A DNA stretch of 64,000 bases from Streptomyces sp. Q6 (GCF_036967205.1 NZ_CP146022.1:1426001-1490000), one strand, 5' to 3'. Numbered from the stretch's first letter, positions 42,451 to 51,725 are shown. The notes: a model not told the origin generated them from the letters alone. Numbers and translations are program-made.

Positions 42451-43746
42451 ATGAACATGGCGATGATGCGCCTGAGGCGCGAGGACCCGCGCGTCGTCGG
42501 CTCGTTCAGGCTTCACAGACGGCTGGGCGCCGGCGGGATGGGCGTCGTCTATCTCGGTTCCGACCGCCGTGGGCAGCGGGTCGCCCTCAAGGTGATCAGG
42601 CCCGACCTGGCGGAGGATCAGGAGTTCAGGTCGCGGTTCGCGCGCGAGGTGTCCGCCGCGCGGCGGATCCGGGGCGGGTGCACCGCGCGGCTCGTCGCCG
42701 CCGATCTGGACGCGGAGCGGCCGTGGTTCGCGACGCAGTACGTGCCGGGTCCCTCGCTGCACGACAAGGTCGCCGAGGAAGGGCCGTTGGCCGCCGCGGA
42801 CGTGGCCGCCGTGGGCGCCGCGCTGTCGGAGGGGCTCGTCGCCGTCCATGAGGCGGGCGTCGTCCACCGGGATCTGAAGCCCTCCAACATCCTGCTGTCC
42901 CCGAAGGGGCCGCGGATCATCGACTTCGGTATCGCGTGGGCGACCGGGGCCTCGACGCTGACGCACGTGGGGACCGCGGTCGGCTCCCCCGGTTTCCTCG
43001 CGCCCGAGCAGGTGCGGGGCGCGGCCGTGACGCCCGCGACCGATGTGTTCGCCCTCGGGGCCACGCTCGCGTACACGGCCATGGGTGACTCACCCTTCGG
43101 GCACGGCAGTTCCGAGGTCATGCTCTACCGGGTCGTGCACGAGGAGGCGCAGCTGGCCGGGGTGCCGGACGCGCTCGCGCCGCTGTTGCGCGCGTGTCTG
43201 GCCAAGGACCCGGAGGAGCGGCCCAGCACGCTGCAACTGTCGCTGCGGCTCAAGGAGATCGCGGCGCGGGAGGCGCAGGGGCTCGGTGAGGTGCGGCCGC
43301 CCGCGCCGCGCAGCGCCGAGCTGGACCGGCCGACGGGACGGCTCACCGAGGACGGTCACGTCGAGCACCGCACCCAGCGGCGTACGCAGCCGGGTACTCC
43401 GGCCCCGCGGCCCAGCAACGGCAGGACGGGCGGTGGTTCGGGCCCGCGCAGCACCACGTCCCGGTCGGGTTCACGGCCCGCGCCGCGCAGTGGTGCCGGG
43501 CGGCCCGCGCCCCGTACGAATGGGACGGGCGCGGGCAAGAAGCTGCGGCCCGCGAATCCGCGGCTGCTGCGGCAGCGGCTGTTCGTGTTCGTCGTCGTGA
43601 CCCTGCTCGTGGCGCTCGCCATCGCCGCGGCTCAGGGATGCCAGGGCCCTTCGCGCGGGCTGGGCGGCGACAGCGGCGTACCGCACACCTCAAGCGCTGG
43701 ACAGAACCCCGGTCAGAGTTCCGGGCGGCCGGTGGCCACCGCGTAG
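42451..43746 (+). CDS. Transmembrane Ser/Thr protein kinase (PknB-like)
   Basis: Hanks-type kinase of 431 residues. Glycine loop LGAGGMGVVYLG, ATP lysine Lys47 (VALKVI), catalytic VHRDLKPSN (Asp141), DFG Asp158 and APE in FLAPEQ are all present, so it should be active. A Pro/Arg/Gly/Ser-rich juxtamembrane linker (about 280-375) leads to one helix (LFVFVVVTLLVALAIAAAQG) and only about 35 extracellular residues, with no PASTA repeats. ATG 42451 is chosen because a TAAGCT -10-like element at 42411-42416 places the mRNA start after an in-frame GTG at 42418. The 3' end overlaps the convergent SpoU gene by 34 bp. Confidence 0.92.
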   Translation: MNMAMMRLRREDPRVVGSFRLHRRLGAGGMGVVYLGSDRRGQRVALKVIRPDLAEDQEFRSRFAREVSAARRIRGGCTARLVAADLDAERPWFATQYVPGPSLHDKVAEEGPLAAADVAAVGAALSEGLVAVHEAGVVHRDLKPSNILLSPKGPRIIDFGIAWATGASTLTHVGTAVGSPGFLAPEQVRGAAVTPATDVFALGATLAYTAMGDSPFGHGSSEVMLYRVVHEEAQLAGVPDALAPLLRACLAKDPEERPSTLQLSLRLKEIAAREAQGLGEVRPPAPRSAELDRPTGRLTEDGHVEHRTQRRTQPGTPAPRPSNGRTGGGSGPRSTTSRSGSRPAPRSGAGRPAPRTNGTGAGKKLRPANPRLLRQRLFVFVVVTLLVALAIAAAQGCQGPSRGLGGDSGVPHTSSAGQNPGQSSGRPVATA

Positions 43747-44540
43747 AAGGCGACGGCGGCCGCGGCGCCCACGTTGAGCGAGTCGACGCCGTGGGCCATG
43801 GGGATGCGCACCCATTCGTCGGCCGCCATCAGGGCCTTCGTGGACAGTCCCTCGCCTTCGGCGCCGAGCATCAGCGCGACCCGGTCCATACGGTGCGGGG
43901 CCACTTCGTCCAGGGACTTGGCCTGGTCGGCCGGGGTGAGGGCGAGGAGGTTGAAGCCCGCCTCGCGGACCGTCTCCAGGGACTTGGGCCAGGCGTCGAG
44001 TCGTGCGTAGGGGACCGCGAAGACCGCGCCCATGGAGACCTTCACCGAGCGGCGGTACAGCGGGTCCGCGCAGTCCGGCGAGAGCAGGACGGCGTCCATG
44101 CCGAGGGCCGCGGCGGAGCGGAAGATCGCGCCGATGTTGGTGTGGTCGTTGACCGACTCCATGATCACCACGCGGCGGGCGGTGGTGAGGAGTTCGTCGG
44201 CCGTGGGGAGCGGCTTGCGCTGCATGGAGGCGAGGGCGCCGCGGTGCACGTGGTAGCCGGTGACCGCTTCGGCCAGGTCGGGGGCGACCGCGTAGACCGG
44301 GGCGGGGACCTCGTCGATGACGTCGCGCATGACGTCGACCCACTTCGCGGAGAGCAGCATCGAGCGCATCTCGTAGCCGGCCTGCTTGGCGCGGCGGATG
44401 ACCTTCTCGCCCTCCGCGATGAACAGGCCCTCGGCCGGCTCGCGCTTGCGGCGCAGCTCGACGTCGGTCAGGCCCGTGTAGTCGCGCAGGCGCGGGTCGG
44501 CGGGGTCGTCGATGGTGATGAGACCTTGGGGTTCTGCCAC
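43713..44540 (-). CDS. SpoU/TrmH-family RNA 2'-O-methyltransferase
   Basis: The 275-residue SPOUT enzyme has an N-terminal RNA-binding substrate domain (EPAEGLFIAEGEKVIRRAKQ) and a C-terminal knotted catalytic domain. Motif 1 is VVIMESVNDHTNIGAIFRSAAA, motif 2 RVALMLGAEGEGLS, and motif 3 IPMAHGVDSLNVGAAAAVAF. It should methylate a ribose in rRNA or tRNA; the exact target is unknown. It lies 54 bp downstream of the siroheme/B12 fusion gene's stop-side neighbour and is convergent with the kinase. Confidence 0.93.
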   Translation of the reverse strand: MAEPQGLITIDDPADPRLRDYTGLTDVELRRKREPAEGLFIAEGEKVIRRAKQAGYEMRSMLLSAKWVDVMRDVIDEVPAPVYAVAPDLAEAVTGYHVHRGALASMQRKPLPTADELLTTARRVVIMESVNDHTNIGAIFRSAAALGMDAVLLSPDCADPLYRRSVKVSMGAVFAVPYARLDAWPKSLETVREAGFNLLALTPADQAKSLDEVAPHRMDRVALMLGAEGEGLSTKALMAADEWVRIPMAHGVDSLNVGAAAAVAFYAVATGRPEL

Positions 44541-44594
44541 GGGTCGATACTGCCTTGTTCTGGGTGTGGTGCCAACGGCTGGGGACGGTTTACG

Positions 44595-45830
44595 TTACCG
44601 CTGGTTACGGCTGGGGTTCTCGTGCACCACGGCGCCGACGACGATGACGGCCGGCGGCTTGACGCCCTCGGAGACCACGGTCTCGCCGACGGTGGCGAGC
44701 GTCGCGTCGACGCGGCGCTGGGTGGCGGTGGTGCCCTCCTGGATGAGGGCGACGGGGGTGTCCGCCGGCTTTCCGTGCGTGATCAGGGCCTCGGCGATCT
44801 TTCCGATCTTGTCGACGCCCATGAGGATCACGAGGGTGCCGGTGAGCCGGGCCATCGCCGACCAGTCGACGAGCGAACGCTCGTCGTCGGGGGCCACGTG
44901 GCCGCTGACCACGGTGAACTCGTGGGCGACGCCGCGGTGCGTGACCGGGATGCCGGCCGCGCCCGGGACCGAGATCGAGCTGGAGATGCCGGGGACGACC
45001 GTGACCGGGATGCCTTCGGCGGCGAGCGCCTGGGCCTCTTCCATGCCCCGGCCGAAGACGTACGGGTCGCCGCCCTTGAGGCGGACGACGGCCTTGCCCT
45101 GCTTGGCGTGGTCGATGAGGGCCTGGTTGATGGCCTCCTGGACCATCTGACGGCCGTACGGGATCTTCGCGGCGTCGATCACCTCGACGTGCGGCGGGAG
45201 TTCGTCGAGGAGGTCGCGCGGGCCGAGGCGGTCGGCGATCACGACGTCGGCCTCGGCGAGGAGACGCCGGCCGCGGACCGTGATGAGGTCCGGGTCGCCG
45301 GGGCCGCCACCCACCAGGGCGACGCCCGGGGTGCGGGTGCGGTCGGCGGTGACCGTGCCGTCGCGCAGGGCCTCGACGAGGGCGTCCCGGACGGCCGCGG
45401 TGCGGCGCGGGTCGCGGTCGGCGGCCTCGGAGGAGAGCACGGCGACGGTGACGCCTTCGGTGCGGCCGGTGGCCGGGGTCCAGGCGGTGGCCGCGTCGGC
45501 GTCGTCGGAGCGGACGCACCAGATACGGCCCCGCTCCGCCTCGGCGGAGGCCAGGTCGTTCGCGGCGCGGTCGGCCGTCGCGACCAGGACGTACCAGGAG
45601 TCGGCGAGGTCGCCCTCCTCGTAGCGGCGCCTCACCCAGGTGATCTCGCCCGCGTCGGCCATGGCCTCCACGGAAGGGGTGGCCGAGGGGGAGATCAGCG
45701 TGATGTCCGCGCCCGCCGCTATCAGGGCCGGCAGGCGGCGCTGTGCCACCTGGCCGCCGCCGATGACGATCGTCTTGCGGTCGGTCAGGCGCAGGCCTAC
45801 GGGGTATGCGGGGTGCTGTGCGGCGGGCAT
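44595..45830 (-). CDS. cobA: Siroheme synthase-type fusion: precorrin-2 dehydrogenase + uroporphyrinogen-III C-methyltransferase
   Basis: The 411-residue bifunctional protein is fused in CysG order. The N-terminal 150 residues are an NAD-binding precorrin-2 dehydrogenase (KTIVIGGGQVAQRRLPALIA). From about residue 165 comes a class III methyltransferase: ALVGGGPGDPDLITVRGRRL, ADRLGPRDLLDEL, RLKGGDPYVFGRGMEEAQAL and VVPGISSSISVPGAAGIPVT. It makes precorrin-2, the branch point to siroheme and cobalamin. It is encoded next to bluB-cobT and cobL. It lacks an obvious separate ferrochelatase residue set at the linker, so iron insertion may be elsewhere. Confidence 0.93.
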   Translation of the reverse strand: MPAAQHPAYPVGLRLTDRKTIVIGGGQVAQRRLPALIAAGADITLISPSATPSVEAMADAGEITWVRRRYEEGDLADSWYVLVATADRAANDLASAEAERGRIWCVRSDDADAATAWTPATGRTEGVTVAVLSSEAADRDPRRTAAVRDALVEALRDGTVTADRTRTPGVALVGGGPGDPDLITVRGRRLLAEADVVIADRLGPRDLLDELPPHVEVIDAAKIPYGRQMVQEAINQALIDHAKQGKAVVRLKGGDPYVFGRGMEEAQALAAEGIPVTVVPGISSSISVPGAAGIPVTHRGVAHEFTVVSGHVAPDDERSLVDWSAMARLTGTLVILMGVDKIGKIAEALITHGKPADTPVALIQEGTTATQRRVDATLATVGETVVSEGVKPPAVIVVGAVVHENPSRNQR

Positions 45831-46018
45831 GTCGTGCGGCTCCTGAGGCGGCGGGGCTGGCTGGGCTGCGACGGTGGAGCCCTGTGACGTGCGGTTTCCG
45901 GTGGCGACAGCTTATGCCCGGCCGACCGGTGCGAGAGCGTGTGGCTGGTCACGGCTACGCACCGCGACCTTGGCGCGCCGTGCGCCGGGTGCGGTGCGTC
46001 GTGGCCGGTCGGGCGGTT

Positions 46019-46059
46019 CTCCGCGCCCCGGAGAGCCTGCGGCTGTCCGGGGCGCGGAG
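46019..46059. terminator. Terminator of the bluB-cobT gene
   Basis: Perfect 14-bp stem CTCCGCGCCCCGGA/complement with a 13-base loop, 9 bases beyond the stop. The remaining 190 bases to the cobA start must hold the cobA promoter; no riboswitch was recognised. Confidence 0.75.
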
Positions 46060-46067
46060 CCTTCCGG

Positions 46068-49000
46068 CTACTTCTCGGTGACGCCCGCCGAGTCGAACGT
46101 GGCCACCTCGTGCATGGCCCGCGCCGCGCTCTGCACGATCGGGAGGGCCAGGAGGGCTCCCGTGCCCTCGCCGAGGCGGAGGTCCAGGTCGACCAGGGGG
46201 CGCAGGCCCAGCTTGTTGAGCGCGGCGACGTGGCCGGGCTCGGCGCTGCGGTGGCCCGCGATGCAGGCGGCCAGGACCTCGGGGGCGATGGCGCGGGCGA
46301 CCAGGGCGGCCGCACCGGCGCTGACGCCGTCGAGGATGACCGGCGTACGGAGCGAGGCGCCGCCGAGGAGGAGGCCGACCATCGCCGCGTGCTCCAGGCC
46401 GCCGACCGCCGCGAGGACGCCGATGGGGTCCGCCGGGTCGGGCCGGTGCACGTCGAGGGCGCGGCGCACGACCTCGATCTTGCGGGCGTGGGTCTCGTCG
46501 TTGATGCCGGTGCCGCGGCCGGTGACCTCGGCCGGGTCGACCTCGGTGTAGACGGAGATCAGGGCCGCCGACGCCGTGGTGTTGGCGATGCCCATCTCGC
46601 CGGTCAGGAGCGCCTTGTTGCCCGCGGAGACGAGGTCGCGGGCGGTCTCGATGCCGACCTCGATGGCCGCCTTGACCTCCTCGCGGGTCATCGCCTGGCC
46701 GGTGGTCATGTCGGCGGTGCCCGCTCGCACCTTGCGGGGCAACAGACCGGGCGTGGCCGGGAGTTCGGAGGCGACGCCCACGTCGATGACGCAGACCTCG
46801 GCGCCCACCTGGTTCGCGAAGGCGTTGCAGACCGCGCCGCCGCCGAGGAAGTTCGCGACCATCTGGCCGGTCACCTCCTGGGGCCACGGGGTGACGCCCT
46901 GGGCGTGCACGCCGTGGTCGCCGGCGAAGATCGCGACGGCCGCGGGCTCCGGGATCGGCGGCGGGCACATGCGGGACAGTCCGGACAGCTGCGCGGAGAT
47001 GATCTCCAGCATGCCGAGGGCGCCCGCGGGCTTCGTCATACGCTTCTGCCGCTCCCAGGCCTCGCCGAGCGCCTTGGCGTCCAGCGGGCGGATGTTGGAG
47101 ACGGTCTCGGAGAGCAGGTCGTGCGGGTCCTCGCCGGGCAGGGCGCGACGCCCGTACGTCTCCTCGTGCACGACCCACGACAGCGGGCGGCGCTTGGCCC
47201 AGCCGGCCTGCATCAGCTCGGGCTCGTCCGGGAACTCGTCGACGTAGCCGACGCAGAGGTACGCGACCACTTCGAGGTGCTCGGGCAGGCCCAGGGTGCG
47301 GACCATCTCGCGCTCGTCGAAGAAGCTCACCCAGCCGACGCCGAGGCCCTCGGCGCGGGCCGCGAGCCACAGGTTCTCGACCGCGAGCGCGGAGGAGTAC
47401 GGGGCCATCTGCGGCTGCGTGTGACGGCCCAGCGTGTGGCGGCCGCCGCGGGTCGGGTCGGCGGTGACGACGATGTTCACCGGGGTGTCGAGGATGGCCT
47501 CGATCTTCAGTTCCTTGAACTGCTTCGCGCGGCCCTTGGGGAGCGACTTGGCGTACGCGTCCTTCTGGCGCATGGCCAGTTCGTGCATGGTGCGCCGGGT
47601 GTCCGCGGAGCGGATGACGACGAAGTCCCAGGGCTGCGAGTGGCCGACGGAGGGCGCCGTGTGGGCGGCCTCCAGGACGCGGAGCAGCACCTCGTGCGGG
47701 ATGGGGTCGCTGCGGAAGCCGTTGCGGATGTCACGGCGCTCGCGCATAACGCGCAGGACGGCCTCGCGCTCGGCGTCGTCGTAGCCGGGGGCCGCGCTGC
47801 CGGTCGCCTCGGCGACGGGCTCGGCGGGGAGCCGCTCGGCGGGGGCGACGGGCTCGGGCTGCGGCTCGGGCGCGACCTCGATCAGCTCGGGGAGTTCGGA
47901 CTCGTCCTCGGCCACCGGCTCGGGGGCCGGGGTCGCCGCCGGACCGCCGTCACGGGGCGTGGGCACGGCGGCCGCGACCTCGATGAGCTCCGGCTCCTCG
48001 GCCGGGAGCTGCTCGGCGGTGTCGGCGGCCGGGGCCTCGGCGACCGGAGCCTCCACGGGCTGCGGCTCCTCGGCCTGGACCTGCTGGATCTGTACGGGCT
48101 CCGCGACCGGCTCGGGCACCTCGGCGGGCTCGGCGGGCTGCTGCTCGGCGGCCGGCTCCGCGGGCTGCTCCGCCTGCGGTTCGGCGACGGCGACCGGCTG
48201 CGGGGCCTCGGCCACGTGGTCGGGAGCGACCGGCTCGTGCGCGAGGGGCTCGGCGGCGACCTGCTCGGGCGCGACGGGAGCGACAGGCTCGACGGGAGCG
48301 ACAGGCTCGGCGGGCGCTGCGGCCTGGGCCGGTTCTGCGTGCTGCGCGGGCTCGGCGTGCTGCGCGGGTTCGGCGTGCTCCGGGAGCGGCGGCACGACCA
48401 TGGCCTGCGGCGGCGTCGGCGCCAGGTGCGGTGTCGTCGGCACGATGCCGTCCACGGGCACGAACTGCCCGAGGGGCTGGGCGGCCGGCTCGGGCGCGGC
48501 GGCGTACTGGCCGTGCTGCTCGCCGTGTCCGACGTACGCGCCGACCGGGGTCGGCTCGGCGACGGGGGCGAACTCCTGGCCGGCGTCCGGGGTGTGCGGG
48601 AACGGAACGTGCTGCTCCGCGTACGCCGCGGGGGCCTGCTCAGGGACGACCGTTTCTGCGGGGGCCGCGGACGGCATCTCGTATCCGGCCTGCTGCTGCG
48701 GCTCGACCGGCTGCTGCGGCGGGGCGGCCTCGGCGGGCTGCCACGGCGCCGCACCCTGCGGCGGGATGTCGAGGTACTCGGGTCCGGTGGTGGGCGGGCC
48801 CGCCTGGCGCACCGGCATGGCGTGCGGCGGCGTCGCCTGCGCGGGGCCGCGGTCGGCGAGGGAGCGGACCGGACCGCCGGTCTCGGGCATGGGCGGGCCC
48901 ATGTGCAGCGGGCGCCGCGACTGGCCGCCCAGGCTCTGCGCCTGCGGGACCTGCTGGGCCGGGGCCGCGGCGGGCGTGTGCAGCGCGCCGAGGTCGTGGT

Positions 49001-49253
49001 GCCCGCTGTCACGGCCCGCGGTCTCGTGCGGACCCGGCTCGTGCGCGACGGGGGCCGACTCGTAGCTCGGCTGGGCCTGTGGCTGGCCCCAGGCGCCCTG
49101 GGAGCCGGGCATCAGGAGGAGTTCGTCGTCCTCGGCGGTGGCGTCGGCGGGATCGAGGAAGGCGTACGCACCCGGGGCTGGAACGCCCGGCTGGTCCACC
49201 AAGCCTGCGTTCTCCGGCAGCCCCTCGTTCGGAACCTGACCGGTGTCGGTCAT
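46068..49253 (-). CDS. BluB-CobT fusion with long disordered N-terminal region
   Basis: A 1061-residue protein. Residues 1 to about 489 are Pro/Ala/Glu/Gln-rich and repetitive (EHAEPAQHAEPAQHAEPAQ; EPVAPVEPVAPVAPEQ), predicted to be disordered. About 490-705 is BluB, the flavin-destructase that makes 5,6-dimethylbenzimidazole (ERRDIRNGFRSDPIPHEVLL, TAPSVGHSQPWDFVVIRSAD, GWVSFFDEREM). About 715-1061 is CobT, which couples that base to nicotinate mononucleotide (RMTKPAGALGMLEII, FAGDHGVHAQGVTPWPQEVT, DGVSAGAAALVA, catalytic Glu near 1029 in DLRLGEGTGALL). Making and activating the lower ligand of B12 in one chain is chemically sensible. ATG 49253 is preceded by GAGGGG. Confidence 0.9.
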   Translation of the reverse strand: MTDTGQVPNEGLPENAGLVDQPGVPAPGAYAFLDPADATAEDDELLLMPGSQGAWGQPQAQPSYESAPVAHEPGPHETAGRDSGHHDLGALHTPAAAPAQQVPQAQSLGGQSRRPLHMGPPMPETGGPVRSLADRGPAQATPPHAMPVRQAGPPTTGPEYLDIPPQGAAPWQPAEAAPPQQPVEPQQQAGYEMPSAAPAETVVPEQAPAAYAEQHVPFPHTPDAGQEFAPVAEPTPVGAYVGHGEQHGQYAAAPEPAAQPLGQFVPVDGIVPTTPHLAPTPPQAMVVPPLPEHAEPAQHAEPAQHAEPAQAAAPAEPVAPVEPVAPVAPEQVAAEPLAHEPVAPDHVAEAPQPVAVAEPQAEQPAEPAAEQQPAEPAEVPEPVAEPVQIQQVQAEEPQPVEAPVAEAPAADTAEQLPAEEPELIEVAAAVPTPRDGGPAATPAPEPVAEDESELPELIEVAPEPQPEPVAPAERLPAEPVAEATGSAAPGYDDAEREAVLRVMRERRDIRNGFRSDPIPHEVLLRVLEAAHTAPSVGHSQPWDFVVIRSADTRRTMHELAMRQKDAYAKSLPKGRAKQFKELKIEAILDTPVNIVVTADPTRGGRHTLGRHTQPQMAPYSSALAVENLWLAARAEGLGVGWVSFFDEREMVRTLGLPEHLEVVAYLCVGYVDEFPDEPELMQAGWAKRRPLSWVVHEETYGRRALPGEDPHDLLSETVSNIRPLDAKALGEAWERQKRMTKPAGALGMLEIISAQLSGLSRMCPPPIPEPAAVAIFAGDHGVHAQGVTPWPQEVTGQMVANFLGGGAVCNAFANQVGAEVCVIDVGVASELPATPGLLPRKVRAGTADMTTGQAMTREEVKAAIEVGIETARDLVSAGNKALLTGEMGIANTTASAALISVYTEVDPAEVTGRGTGINDETHARKIEVVRRALDVHRPDPADPIGVLAAVGGLEHAAMVGLLLGGASLRTPVILDGVSAGAAALVARAIAPEVLAACIAGHRSAEPGHVAALNKLGLRPLVDLDLRLGEGTGALLALPIVQSAARAMHEVATFDSAGVTEK

Positions 49254-49604
49254 GCCTACCCCTCGCCCATCGATGAGAACTTGGCCGCTGCCGGCCGACC
49301 GCCGGTCATGCAACCCCCTTGACCGGAGCGGCACGTCGTCCGCTCGTCCTGGTGAACGAGCACACGCGTCGCGCGGCACGAACCGTCCCGGACAACACGC
49401 ATTGTCCCGGTCGGATCGCGGCCACGGAACGTAGTTCGACCATGGCCTTCTGTGGACTGCGCCACGTTGCGCGTCCTCCGGTCGTCGCCGTACCACACGC
49501 GCTCCAAAACTGGCGCGTTTTCAGGACATTGACGTACGAAAAGTCGGACGTCCCGGTGCGGTACAACGATCGGCCAGCCTACCGCGCGCGTTGGGCCGTC
49601 AGGG
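49254..49604. other. 351-bp intergenic region upstream of bluB-cobT
   Basis: No gene is confidently assigned. Several short minus-strand frames read through it, but none has a ribosome site or recognisable family. Less GC-rich than its surroundings in parts (CCTGAAAACGCGCCAGTTTTGG). A -10-like TAGGCT occurs on the minus strand near 49577. No conserved cobalamin-riboswitch box (GCCACTG or the AGCCAGGAGACC-type element) was seen. Confidence 0.4.
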
Positions 49605-50822
49605 TCACGGGTGGCGGTCCTGCAACCTTCCGGACAGGAGGAACCCGACCGTCCGCTCCTTCTCCGTCCAGACACGAGTGTCCAGTTCGACGGATTGCAG
49701 GAGGGCGCATTCGACGTCGTATCCGTGCTCCGTCAGGTCCCTGCCGATGAGTTCGGCGGCATCGCGTGTCGCGGCGTGCGTGACGATGCGCGCGGGGCGC
49801 CGGTCGGCGACGGCCGAGACGACCGCCGCTCCCCCGCCGCCGACGCGGACGACGTCGGGCTCGGGCAGGTCCTCCAGGTCGTGCGGCGCGATGCCTTGCA
49901 CGATCTGGGCCTGGACGCCGAAGTGGCGGGTGGTGGCGAGCGTGCGGGCGCAGGCGTCGGGGTCGCGGTCGACGGCGATGACGGCGGCTCCGAAGCGCGC
50001 GGCCTCCGCGGTGAACGCGCCGCCGCCGCAGCCGATGTCCCAGACGAGGTCGCCCGACTTCGGCCCGAGGCGGGCGAGTTGGGCGGCGCGCAGCAGCTCC
50101 GTCTCGCCCTCGCCCAAGGGGCCCGCGTACGCGGCGGCGGGCAGCGCCCAGCCGCGGGGCGTCGTGTCGGGGTCGCCGCCCGCGAGCCAGCCCCCGTTCT
50201 CCGGGGTGCCGGTGCTGACCGGGCCGCCGATGACGATGACGACGTTCGGGTCGCGCCAGCTGTGGTCGGCGGCCTTGTCGGAGGTGACGACGGTGACCTG
50301 CTCGCGCTCGGTGCCGAGTTCCTCGCAGATGACGAAGGTGCGGTGGACGCCTTCGAGGAGGAGGCCGAGTTCGGCGGGGCCCGCGCCGGGCGAGGTGAGG
50401 ACGGCGACCTTGGTGTGGGCACGGCACACGTTCACCGCGCGTCGCAGGGTGCGACGGTGTGCGACGACCACCTGGGCGTCGTCCCACGGCATGCCCGCGC
50501 GGGCGAAGGCCTGGGCGACGGCGGAGACGGCGGGCACCACTTCGACCTCGAGGCCGTACTCGGGTGCGCGCAGGGTCCGTACGACACCGAAGAAGCCAGG
50601 GTCGCCGTCGGCGAGGACCACGGCGGTGCCGCGGTGGCCCGTGATGCGGCGGGCGGCCAGGGACACGCTGCCGAGCCGGATCCGCTCGGCGCGGGCGGGC
50701 ACCTCGGGCAGCGCCAGGTGGTGGGCGGCGCCCGCCACGAGGGTGGCGGCGCCGAGCGCGGAGCGGGCCGCCGCGGTCAGGGGCGAACCGTCCCAGCCGA
50801 TCACCGTGACCCGGTCGGCCAT
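49605..50822 (-). CDS. cobL: Precorrin-6Y C5,15-methyltransferase (CbiE-CbiT fusion, CobL)
   Basis: The 405-residue bifunctional corrin-ring enzyme of the aerobic cobalamin route. The N-terminal CbiE-type methyltransferase has TVIGWDGSPLTAAARSAL, VVLADGDPGFFGVVRTL and VPAVSAVAQAFARAGMPW. The C-terminal CbiT half is a class I SAM enzyme with VWDIGCGGGAFTAEAARFG and a decarboxylation/methylation pocket. It follows a GNAT gene and precedes bluB-cobT; the other cob genes are not in this window. GTG or ATG at 50822 gives the standard start MADRVTVIGWDG. Confidence 0.93.
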   Translation of the reverse strand: MADRVTVIGWDGSPLTAAARSALGAATLVAGAAHHLALPEVPARAERIRLGSVSLAARRITGHRGTAVVLADGDPGFFGVVRTLRAPEYGLEVEVVPAVSAVAQAFARAGMPWDDAQVVVAHRRTLRRAVNVCRAHTKVAVLTSPGAGPAELGLLLEGVHRTFVICEELGTEREQVTVVTSDKAADHSWRDPNVVIVIGGPVSTGTPENGGWLAGGDPDTTPRGWALPAAAYAGPLGEGETELLRAAQLARLGPKSGDLVWDIGCGGGAFTAEAARFGAAVIAVDRDPDACARTLATTRHFGVQAQIVQGIAPHDLEDLPEPDVVRVGGGGAAVVSAVADRRPARIVTHAATRDAAELIGRDLTEHGYDVECALLQSVELDTRVWTEKERTVGFLLSGRLQDRHP

Positions 50823-50961
50823 CGTCGTCAGTCTCCAGGGTGTGCTCGGGTGCGTACGGGATCGGTACGCCGATCAGTGCGCGGAATCAGGGGGCCGCCG
50901 GTGACAGGGTCGGGCGGGGCAACGAGAGCGTACCTGCCGGGCCCGGGGACTTCCTGTGGGG

Positions 50962-51600
50962 TCAGTTCCAGTCGGAGAAGGCCGTGAAACCCCCGGCCTC
51001 GGCGAGCTGCTCGGTGACGCCGTCCAGGTCCTCGGGCAGCAGGCTCCAGACGATGAAGTCGGTGCGGACCTCGACCCAGCTGCCGTCCTCGGTACGGGTA
51101 CGCGCTATGCACGCGTTGCGCAGGACGCCCTCGCTGATGCAGCCGATCTTCTGGGCGACCTGCTGCGAGGCGGTGTTGTCCGCGGCGGTGCGCAGCTCGA
51201 TGCGCTCGAAGCCCTGGTCGCGGAAGAGCCACTGGGCCATGGCGAGCGCGGCCTCGGAGGCGTAGCCCTCACCGCGGGCCCAGGGGGCGACGATGTACGA
51301 CAACTCGGTCGCGCGGACGTGCCAGTTGGTCTTGGTCAGCTGGACGATGCCGACGATGCGCTGGGTGAGGAACTCGGTGATGGCGAGGTCGATCCCGGTG
51401 CCCGCCGCGCGTTCCCTCGGCGCGTAGTCGGTGATCCAGCGGCGTGCGCCGTCCTCGGTGAAGGGCTGCGGCACCGACGTCCAGGCGGCGACCAGTTCGT
51501 CGTTCATCATCTCGGCCAGGGCGGGGACGTCGTCCTCGTCGAGCGGGCGCAGCACCAAGCGCTCCGTGCTGATGGAGATCTCGGGGAAGGTGTTCGTCAT
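50962..51600 (-). CDS. GNAT acetyltransferase (RimJ/RimL-like)
   Basis: The 212-residue N-acetyltransferase opens ISTERLVLRPLDEDDVPALA. It has LTKTNWHVRATELSYIVAPWARGEGYASEA as acetyl-CoA motif A and the terminal helix NTASQQVAQKIGCISEGVLR. This is the RimJ/RimL subgroup, whose members acetylate ribosomal protein N-termini or small amines. ATG 51600 (MTNTFPEISIS) has GGAG upstream; the longer reading is not conserved. The protein is downstream of the met importer on the same strand but beyond a terminator. Confidence 0.9.
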   Translation of the reverse strand: MTNTFPEISISTERLVLRPLDEDDVPALAEMMNDELVAAWTSVPQPFTEDGARRWITDYAPRERAAGTGIDLAITEFLTQRIVGIVQLTKTNWHVRATELSYIVAPWARGEGYASEAALAMAQWLFRDQGFERIELRTAADNTASQQVAQKIGCISEGVLRNACIARTRTEDGSWVEVRTDFIVWSLLPEDLDGVTEQLAEAGGFTAFSDWN

Positions 51601-51693
51601 GCGCCGCTCCGTAACCTTCGTGGCCGCCTGTCGTCCTTCTCGTCGGCCGAGTGAAGTGCCCAGCATGCAGCATGAAGGTACGTAACTGCACAT

Positions 51694-51725
51694 GGGGGCC
51701 GCCCCTGTTGTCAGGTGCGGCCCCC
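51694..51725. terminator. Terminator of the metNIQ operon
   Basis: GGGGGCCGC/GCGGCCCCC stem with a 14-base loop, 38 bases beyond the last metQ stop. Confidence 0.7.

Noticed and set aside
46068-49253. Separate bluB and cobT genes with an upstream Pro-rich gene
   Set aside because: One uninterrupted frame with no internal ribosome site at the domain borders; the only good start is ATG 49253.
49306-49566. Small minus-strand frame of 86 codons before bluB-cobT
   Set aside because: No ribosome site, overlaps other frames equally open, and no recognisable family; kept only as part of the intergenic note.
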